Assembly (NCBI GenBank): GCA_035299025.1 | Contig: DATGXK010000001.1 | Location: 62,001 to 126,000, forward strand | Origin: Leadbetterella sp035299025 | GTDB lineage: Bacteria > Bacteroidota > Bacteroidia > Cytophagales > Spirosomataceae | Direction of reading: 5' to 3' | DNA length: 64,000 nucleotides | Shown here: positions 58,655 through 64,000 of the stretch, piece by piece | Position numbering within the stretch: the first letter of the stretch is position 1 | Layout of the letters: every line of letters begins with the position of its first letter | Notes under the pieces: generated by a model | Database searches by the model: none | What the model was told of the DNA's origin: nothing | The model's input: the letters and a program-made list of their open reading frames with translations, nothing else | Made by a program: the position numbers and the translations under genes

Positions 58655-60238
58655 ATGAAAATCTCAAAAATTATTTTGACCTTTTCTTTTGTTGCTGGTT
58701 TAAATTTCTTCTCTCATGCTCAAGTGAACTCGGTGATTCTTGAAGACCAAGAAGCTACTGACACAACTGTTGTGGAAGAACCGAAAATCATTTATCCTTA
58801 TGAATTGATTGTCTTTGATGAAAGAGACAAAAAAGAATATAAAGTACTTATAGAAGACCCAAAGATTGTTGAACAAAGACTGAAGGCCATAGAGAAAACT
58901 ATGCCGATGGTTTACAACGAAAGTGTAAAGAAATATCTTGATTTCTTCTTGATCAGAAGACCAAGTTTTTCAAAACACATGATGGAGGAAAAAGATTTCT
59001 ATTTTCCTATTTTCGAAAATGCACTTAGACAAAGCGGAATGCCAGAAGAGCTGAAATATTTGGCCCTGTTGGAATCAGGATTAAACCCAAAGGCTATTTC
59101 AAGGAGCAAAGCAGTAGGCTTATGGCAATTTATGTCTTTTACAGGTAAAGAAATGGGGCTTACCATAAATGATTATATTGATGAGCGAATGCACATTGAA
59201 AAATCAACAGACGCCGCATGTAAATATCTGAAACAATTGTACAAAAGATTCGACGACTGGGATTTAGCCTTGGCATCGTACAATACAGGCCCAGGAAGAA
59301 TCAGCAGAACCATGCGTTCCACTGGCCTTACCAATTACTGGGAACTGCATCCGCACATTCACCCAGACACAAGAGCTTATGTGCCTCAGTTTATAGCTTT
59401 GGCTTACATGATGAATTATGGCCATTTGCATGGAATTGTTCCTTCGAACAAAAAAGAACATACTCCGAGCGAAAAAATCACTTTGGACAAATATGTTGAT
59501 TTGAACGTTTTAGCAAACTTAAGTCAAATTGATATCGCTGACATTAAAAAACTCAACCCACATATTAAAGGTACAGTTTTACCAGCCATGCCAAATGGTT
59601 ACGAATTAACCTTACCGGCAAACAATCTCGCTTATTTTAAGGCAAACAGAGAGACAATCTTAGACTCAGCAAGTAAATCTGGGACTGTAATTCTAAGCCC
59701 AACCGAATCACAAGCACCTACCATGCTAGCCTCTTCGAGCGAGTCTGGTGTTTCAACCACGCAAGATGGTACCATTGTTATCGGCAGAAAAACTGCGAGC
59801 CAAATTGTACCACCAGCTGAAGTTTCTGACGAAAACAACGAAGAAGAAACACCCGTAAAATACAAAAGCATCACCAAGCAGGTGAAGAAAATTCACAAAG
59901 TAAGAAGGGGTGAGTTTTTGAATAAAATTGCAATGAAATACGATGTCAACATGAGAGACATCAAAAAGTGGAATAACAAGCGTTCATCTCAGGTAAACGC
60001 TGGAGAAAGATTGGTAATTTATGTTGATGTAAAACAAAAGGTTAAAGCCAACAGCATAGCTGCCAAAAGCTCTTCAGAAACTATTAAAAAATCAGCAACC
60101 TATACTGTTAGACCCGGTGACACCTTATGGAACATTTCACAACGTTATGACGGGGTGACAATTTCTGACATCAAAAAATGGAATAATATATCTGGCAATA
60201 CTGTAAAGGTTGGTCAAAAGATAAAAATTAAGTCTTAA
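58655..60238 (+). CDS. Exported lytic transglycosylase with two LysM domains (MltD-like)
   Basis: The 527-residue protein has a signal peptide (MKISKIILTFSFVAGLNFFSHAQ). The SLT catalytic domain lies at about 100-260 with the catalytic E140 in LALLESGLNPKA, SKAVGLWQFMSFTG, ASYNTGPGRI and AYVPQFIALAYM. Two LysM domains close the protein (HKVRRGEFLNKIAMKYDV and YTVRPGDTLWNISQRYDG, about 420-525), which bind peptidoglycan. It cleaves the glycan strand to 1,6-anhydro products. The ATG at 58655 is preferred over a GTG seven codons upstream. Confidence 0.92.
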   Translation: MKISKIILTFSFVAGLNFFSHAQVNSVILEDQEATDTTVVEEPKIIYPYELIVFDERDKKEYKVLIEDPKIVEQRLKAIEKTMPMVYNESVKKYLDFFLIRRPSFSKHMMEEKDFYFPIFENALRQSGMPEELKYLALLESGLNPKAISRSKAVGLWQFMSFTGKEMGLTINDYIDERMHIEKSTDAACKYLKQLYKRFDDWDLALASYNTGPGRISRTMRSTGLTNYWELHPHIHPDTRAYVPQFIALAYMMNYGHLHGIVPSNKKEHTPSEKITLDKYVDLNVLANLSQIDIADIKKLNPHIKGTVLPAMPNGYELTLPANNLAYFKANRETILDSASKSGTVILSPTESQAPTMLASSSESGVSTTQDGTIVIGRKTASQIVPPAEVSDENNEEETPVKYKSITKQVKKIHKVRRGEFLNKIAMKYDVNMRDIKKWNNKRSSQVNAGERLVIYVDVKQKVKANSIAAKSSSETIKKSATYTVRPGDTLWNISQRYDGVTISDIKKWNNISGNTVKVGQKIKIKS

Positions 60239-60259
60239 GAATTTAAGCTTTTAAGAATC

Positions 60260-60288
60260 AAAGAGGGGTCAACAGCCCCTCTTTTTTT
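60260..60288 (+). terminator. Intrinsic terminator of the lytic transglycosylase gene
   Basis: AAAGAGGGG and CCCCTCTTT pair around seven bases and run into seven T residues. Confidence 0.85.
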
Positions 60289-60358
60289 GCTTTGAATTTA
60301 ATTATGTCAAAGGTTTTCTTTATTATTGCCAACCTGTTTCAACCTTTAATTAAAAAAA

Positions 60359-61720
60359 ATGCCCTTAATACTTACACTCATTGCCATTTTGGTACTGATA
60401 CTCCTCGTTTCTGTTGTCAAGTTAGACACTTTTATATCTTTTATTTTAGTAGCCATTGGATTAGGATTGGCCAACCAACTGGAGATTCCGGTTTTGTCAA
60501 AAGCCATCCAGACTGGTGTTGGAAATACCCTCGGAGAACTTACCTTAATTATCGGATTTGGAGCCATGCTGGGCAAATTAGTAGCCTCCAGTGGAGCCTC
60601 TGAGCAAATTACCAACAAAATCATTTCAGTTTTCAAAGACAAATATCTCACTTGGGGCTTGGCATTGGCTGGTTTTATCATCGGCCTCCCACTTTTTTAC
60701 AATGCAGGTTTTGTGATTGTAATTCCTTTAATTTTCGCCATTTCACAATCTACCAAATTGCCGATCCTATATATAGGCATACCAATGCTTTCGGCATTGT
60801 CTGTGGCTCATGGTTATTTGCCCCCACATCCATCTCCAGCAGCCATTGCTACCCAACTGAATGCCGATTTAGGCAAAACTCTTTTCTATGGGATAATGGT
60901 GGCTATTCCCGCCATTGCAGTTGCTGGACCATTGTTTGGTAGCACCTTGAAGAAATACAAACCTGAGATCAATAGTAGTCTTTTTGCAAGTGAAAAAGTG
61001 GAAATCAAAAACCCTCCAAGTGTTTTAGTGAGTTTTTTTGTTGCATTGTTACCCGTATTTTTACTAACTTATTCTCTTTGGTATAATCTCATAATAGGAA
61101 TTCTCCCAGAGGGAATGGAGCAAAGTTTCAATAACTTTTCGCAAATGATGAAAGATAATTTCAAAATTCATTTGCTTATCGAACCTAACTTTAGTTTGTT
61201 AATTTCTGTTTTGGTGGCCATTTATTTTTTGGGCATCAAACAAGGCAAAACCATGCCTCAGGTAGGTAAACTTCTTGAGGAAGCTTTCAAAAACGTTGCT
61301 CCTATCCTACTTATTATTGCAGGCTCCGGAGCATTGAAAGAGATTTTTATTGTGAGTGGAACGAGTAAATATATAGCCGGACTTCTATTGGGTGTAGATA
61401 TTAATCCACTTATCTTGGGCTGGGCCATAGCAGGCCTAATCAGAGTTTGCGTGGGTTCTGCTACTATTGCTGGCCTAACAGCCGTAGGTGTACTACTACC
61501 CATGATTCAGGCCCAAACTGGCCTTTCACCAGAACTTATGGTTTTGGCAATTGGCTCGGGTAGCTTGATGTTTTCACACATCAACGACGGCGGATTCTGG
61601 CTTTTCAAAGAGTATTTTAATTTAAGTATAAAAGACACCATCAAGACTTGGAGTATAATGGAAACCATCGTTTCAATCATTGGGCTTCTCGGCGTGTTGG
61701 TATTAGACCAAGTAATATGA
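60359..61720 (+). CDS. GntP-family permease (second copy)
   Basis: The 453-residue membrane protein has about 12 hydrophobic segments and GntP features: LGLANQLEIP, GELTLIIGFGAMLGKLVASSGASEQI, HGYLPPHPSPAAIATQLNADLGKT and RVCVGSATIAGLTAVGVL. It is only moderately similar to the GntP permease at 12.7 kb. Its stop overlaps the ATG of the RidA gene by four bases. Besides sugar acids the family also moves D-serine; a RidA partner makes an amino-acid-like substrate possible, but that is inference. Confidence 0.88.
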   Translation: MPLILTLIAILVLILLVSVVKLDTFISFILVAIGLGLANQLEIPVLSKAIQTGVGNTLGELTLIIGFGAMLGKLVASSGASEQITNKIISVFKDKYLTWGLALAGFIIGLPLFYNAGFVIVIPLIFAISQSTKLPILYIGIPMLSALSVAHGYLPPHPSPAAIATQLNADLGKTLFYGIMVAIPAIAVAGPLFGSTLKKYKPEINSSLFASEKVEIKNPPSVLVSFFVALLPVFLLTYSLWYNLIIGILPEGMEQSFNNFSQMMKDNFKIHLLIEPNFSLLISVLVAIYFLGIKQGKTMPQVGKLLEEAFKNVAPILLIIAGSGALKEIFIVSGTSKYIAGLLLGVDINPLILGWAIAGLIRVCVGSATIAGLTAVGVLLPMIQAQTGLSPELMVLAIGSGSLMFSHINDGGFWLFKEYFNLSIKDTIKTWSIMETIVSIIGLLGVLVLDQVI

Positions 61721-62178
61721 CAGCAGACATCAAATTTGAAGCTTACGTAAGCGAAACACCCGAGGCACCAGCACCAGCTGGTGTTTACAAACCCATCCTA
61801 ATCGTTGACAACATGGCTTATGTATCTGGCCATGGTCCTAACCTGCCCGATGGCACACAGTTTGTAGGCAAAGTTGGCTTGGACGTAGACCAAGACTATG
61901 GCAAACAAGCGGCTAGACAAGTTGGCCTTACTATATTGGCTACTTTGAAAAAAAATCTAGGTTCGCTAAACAGAATAAAACGTGTTGTAAAAGTATTGGG
62001 AATGGTAAATGCACACCCTGATTTCGGCACACACCCGTATGTTATCAACGGATGCAGCGAATTGTTCGCTGAGATTTTTGGTGAAGAAAACGGTATTGGG
62101 GTTAGAAGTGCAGTTGGAATGGGTTCTCTTCCCGGTAGAATTACTGTAGAAATAGAAGCCATTTTTGAACTTCACTAA
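61717..62178 (+). CDS. RidA (YjgF/YER057c/UK114) family protein
   Basis: The 153-residue protein of the RidA family contains SETPEAPAPAGVYKPILIVDNMAYVSGHGP (substrate-binding strand), KVGLDVDQDYGKQAARQ and the closing GVRSAVGMGSLPGRITVEIEAI. RidA hydrolyses reactive imines and enamines from PLP enzymes. The catalytic arginine is in VRSAVG. Its ATG overlaps the permease stop (ATGA at 61717-61720), so the two are translated together. Confidence 0.88.
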   Translation: MTADIKFEAYVSETPEAPAPAGVYKPILIVDNMAYVSGHGPNLPDGTQFVGKVGLDVDQDYGKQAARQVGLTILATLKKNLGSLNRIKRVVKVLGMVNAHPDFGTHPYVINGCSELFAEIFGEENGIGVRSAVGMGSLPGRITVEIEAIFELH

Positions 62179-62292
62179 GACCACAATAAATGTACCATTA
62201 GGCTTGCCAATAACCGAAAAGTTATCCAATGGATACATTCTTTTATCAAGGAAAAACATCAAGAAAACTTATCTAAAGGTAGCAAAATTATT

Positions 62293-62320
62293 AAGCGAAT
62301 ACATTCTGTGTTCGCTTTTT
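62293..62320 (+). terminator. Intrinsic terminator of the permease-ridA operon
   Basis: AAGCGAATAC and GTGTTCGCTT pair (one G-T pair) around five bases, followed by Ts. Confidence 0.65.
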
Positions 62321-62439
62321 GCATTTTTTAAAGGAACTATATACTTTGAAATAAGGCGAAGAAAATTTCTGAGAAAATCGTGCCAACCTTGGCATGATAT
62401 TCTCATTTCTTAAAGTGGGACATCATAATTTTTCACTTC

Positions 62440-62503
62440 GACTTTCCCCCAGCTGGGCGAGGTGCTTTCCTAATATCTCTAACATAACAAAAGGGGGAAA
62501 GTC
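62440..62503. repeat. Inverted repeat GACTTTCCCCC / GGGGGAAAGTC
   Basis: Perfect 11-base arms at 62440-62450 and 62493-62503 with a 42-base centre, extendable by a few bases with one bulge. It could be a hairpin RNA or the ends of a small repeat element. Confidence 0.5.
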
Positions 62504-62525
62504 TGAAAGTGATTCCATGCAAAAC

Positions 62526-62655
62526 TTTTCACTCAATAGCATTGTAAATACATGATAAAATTGTGCGGTGGGATTAAATTTTTCACTTGATTGTTCTAAT
62601 TTTTCTTAAAAAAAATTCACTCAATAAAGATTTTAGTAAAGTTTTCACTCAATAG
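62526..62655. repeat. Degenerate repeats of TTTTCACTCAATAG
   Basis: TTTTCACTCAATAGCA occurs at 62526-62541 and 62641-62656. Weaker copies are TTTCACTTGATTG at about 62581 and TTCACTCAATAAAG at 62616. Spacing is irregular. Confidence 0.45.
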
Positions 62656-62700
62656 CAATGGCAAAGAGGGTGATAATTGTCACCCTTCTTTCTTATAATC

Positions 62701-62868
62701 TTAAAACTCCAGTCCTCTGTCAAACACAAAACAAAACTGTTTTTTGCCTATTTGTTGCATGGTGTAACATCCCGAGAATGTTGTAGAAATACCCGAGTTT
62801 TGTGGTTTCGGTGTGGTATATTTCAATCCTTTAACTTCAGTTGGTCTTTCCGAAATAGTAACTTGCAT
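62701..62868 (-). CDS. Small protein of unknown function with FNR-type promoter boxes
   Basis: A 55-residue open frame (MQVTISERPTEVKGLKYTTP...QQIGKKQFCFVFDRGLEF) on the minus strand is supported by a perfect -7 box TAACTTTG at 62916-62923 and by two perfect TTGATNNNNATCAA boxes upstream. The protein has three cysteine or tyrosine-rich spots (SGCYT, QFCFVF) and no signal peptide or membrane segment. I do not recognise a family. Expression under low oxygen or nitrosative conditions is an inference from the boxes. Confidence 0.5.
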   Translation of the reverse strand: MQVTISERPTEVKGLKYTTPKPQNSGISTTFSGCYTMQQIGKKQFCFVFDRGLEF

Positions 62869-62898
62869 TTGTTTGTTTGTTTATTTTAGATTAGGTAA

Positions 62899-62912
62899 TT
62901 GATATAAATCAA
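62899..62912. promoter_or_regulatory. FNR/CRP-type box TTGATATAAATCAA
   Basis: Perfect TTGAT-N4-ATCAA palindrome lying just downstream of the -7 box of the small gene, close to the expected transcription start. Confidence 0.55.
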
Positions 62913-62915
62913 TTG

Positions 62916-62923
62916 CAAAGTTA
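62916..62923 (-). promoter_or_regulatory. -7 box TAACTTTG of the small gene
   Basis: Perfect TAnnTTTG match on the minus strand, about 48 bases before the start codon. Confidence 0.5.
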
Positions 62924-62965
62924 AGACAATAAATTTGATTCTCGTCACATTGCAGAAGGCAGAAA

Positions 62966-62979
62966 TTGATTTAAATCAA
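62966..62979. promoter_or_regulatory. FNR/CRP-type box TTGATTTAAATCAA
   Basis: Second perfect TTGAT-N4-ATCAA palindrome; its centre lies about 60 bases upstream of the expected start of the small gene, a position typical for activation by CRP/FNR-type regulators. Confidence 0.55.
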
Positions 62980-63273
62980 CTATAGAACGAAGAGTTAAAT
63001 ATTTAATAATCAATTATTTAATATAAAAACACATCCTTTAGATAACTTTATCGAATTCGGGCAATTTCTTATTAAACGGATACATTTAAACTGTATTTAC
63101 AACACTTATTCCGACAGAAAAGAATGTGGCAAATGCTATATTTACCTCTTATAATCTTCATTTATCTAAAAAGTAAATTAGACCCATCAAATCTGTAAAC
63201 CAAAATTCAATTATACCCTTTCCAATCAAGCATGAGAATGATGATTAGGTTAGCCATTTCTCCATTTATTTTA
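62980..63273. other. Gene-free spacer before nadE
   Basis: AT-rich DNA between the FNR-type box and the nadE promoter; I see nothing else supportable in it. Confidence 0.5.
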
Positions 63274-63281
63274 TAATTTTG
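63274..63281 (+). promoter_or_regulatory. -7 box TAATTTTG of nadE
   Basis: Perfect TAnnTTTG match 20 bases before the start codon. Confidence 0.5.
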
Positions 63282-63301
63282 AATATAATTAAAACACAAG
63301 C

Positions 63302-64000
63302 ATGGAATTAGTAAAAGTGGGAGCCGCGGCACTTAACCAAACTCCACTCGACTGGCAGGGTAATAAAAACAATATTCTAAAAGCGATAGATGAGGCAAAA
63401 AATCAGGAAATACAAGTATTGTGTTTGCCAGAGCTTTGTATTACGGGTTATGGCTGTGAGGACGCCTTTTATTCACCCGATGTTTTCAAACTGTCTTTAG
63501 AAATTCTGGAGGATATCGTTGACCAAACTTCAGACATAGTAGCTTGTGTGGGTTTACCAATTTGGGTGAACAATAAAATATACAACTCAGCTTGCGTTAT
63601 CGCAAACCGTCAAATTCTAGGTTTTGTATGTAAGCAGCACCTACCCAATTACGGCCTTTTCTATGAAGACCGCTGGTTTCACAGATGGAAGTCTGGCCAG
63701 ACTTCAGAGATAAGCATCAAAGGAATAAAATATCCTGTCGGAGATTTAGTGTTTAATTTCGACAACATAAGAATTGGCCTAGAAATATGTGAAGATGCCT
63801 GGGTAGCCAACAGACCAGCCACCAGACACTTCGACAAAGGCGTTGATATCATACTGAACCCGAGTGCGAGTCCGTTTGGCTTTCACAAGTTCAAGATCAG
63901 AGAGCAATTGGTCACAGACGCCTCTAGGGCGTTCTGTTGTGCCTATGTTTATACCAATTTGCTTGGTAATGAGTCAGGAAGGTTAATTTTCGATGGCGAC
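63302..64000 (+). CDS. nadE: Glutamine-dependent NAD+ synthetase, N-terminal glutaminase part (3' end outside window)
   Basis: The first 233 codons are visible. They form the nitrilase-type glutaminase domain that feeds ammonia to NAD+ synthesis: E44 in LPELCITGYGCED, the lysine in CKQHLPNYGLFYEDRWF and the cysteine nucleophile in GLEICEDAWVA. NPSASPFGFHKFKIREQLV and AYVYTNLLGNESGRLIFDG are typical of NadE. The synthetase domain lies beyond the right edge. It converts deamido-NAD to NAD with glutamine. Confidence 0.93.
   Translation, partial: MELVKVGAAALNQTPLDWQGNKNNILKAIDEAKNQEIQVLCLPELCITGYGCEDAFYSPDVFKLSLEILEDIVDQTSDIVACVGLPIWVNNKIYNSACVIANRQILGFVCKQHLPNYGLFYEDRWFHRWKSGQTSEISIKGIKYPVGDLVFNFDNIRIGLEICEDAWVANRPATRHFDKGVDIILNPSASPFGFHKFKIREQLVTDASRAFCCAYVYTNLLGNESGRLIFDGD

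Larger units (their letters stand above)
62179..62700. other. Gene-free spacer with terminator, inverted repeat and short direct repeats
   Basis: This stretch holds the gntP-ridA terminator, the inverted repeat GACTTTCCCCC/GGGGGAAAGTC and repeats of the type TTTTCACTCAATAG. I see no gene. Confidence 0.55.

Noticed and set aside
62165..62413. 82-codon plus-strand frame after ridA
   Set aside because: It starts at a TTG inside the ridA end and runs through a terminator hairpin.
62526..62655. CRISPR array
   Set aside because: The repeats are short, degenerate and irregularly spaced (54, 34 and 28 bases), and no cas gene is near.
62677..62889. 70-codon plus-strand frame before nadE
   Set aside because: It is antisense to the small minus-strand gene that has a promoter and FNR-type boxes; the plus-strand protein has shadow-like composition.
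1..64000. tRNA or rRNA genes, prophage, complete insertion sequences
   Set aside because: No cloverleaf-like segments, rRNA signature words, transposase or phage structural genes were recognised.

Overview
The window looks like chromosomal DNA of an AT-rich Bacteroidetes bacterium, most likely from the order Cytophagales. The signs are a fused MurF-alanine racemase, many lipoprotein and periplasmic export signals, a probable type IX secretion sorting domain, almost no Shine-Dalgarno sequences, and many matches to the Bacteroidetes -7 promoter box TAnnTTTG just upstream of start codons. The genus cannot be fixed from the sequence. No rRNA, tRNA, complete insertion sequence, prophage or CRISPR array was seen.

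Layout. 0-10 kb: the start of an esterase-like lipoprotein gene, then murF-alr, aroA, an iron-sulfur L-serine dehydratase and a DUF502/MuiA group. 9.8-12.5 kb: an Ldh-type oxidoreductase, a VapBC-like toxin-antitoxin pair with a frameshifted toxin, and N-carbamoylputrescine amidase. 12.7-18.3 kb: an aldaric-acid operon (GntP permease, GarD-like dehydratase, GudD, KdgD) that would take up galactarate or glucarate and convert it to alpha-ketoglutarate semialdehyde. This operon is peppered with GC-rich palindromic repeats, two of them read in frame inside garD. 18.4-26.7 kb: NfeD/stomatin, an RluB-like pseudouridine synthase with a repetitive tail, an LEA-like protein and exported enzymes.

26.8-46.4 kb is the main feature: a nitrate/nitrite assimilation island. 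It holds a NarX/NarL-like two-component system, nirD and nirB, siroheme synthesis (cobA), an outer-membrane porin, an NrtABD-type ABC nitrate transporter, a NarK-type transporter, a nitrate reductase fused to a NirB-like FAD module and a BFD [2Fe-2S] domain, and a rubredoxin protein whose sulfite-reductase-like body lacks the siroheme cysteines. A palindrome (core AGTATNNATACT) recurs before cobA/nirB, the porin-nrt operon and narK. In the last two it sits at exactly the same distance from the -7 box. A second VapBC-like module lies inside the island.

46.4-64 kb is mostly housekeeping: a P-loop kinase, a HerA-like ATPase, lipA, a lycopene cyclase-like gene, metK with a structured leader that may be a SAM riboswitch, sucD, mdh, tatA, gatA, a LysM lytic transglycosylase, a second GntP permease coupled to RidA, a small gene with two perfect FNR-type boxes, and the start of nadE at the right edge.
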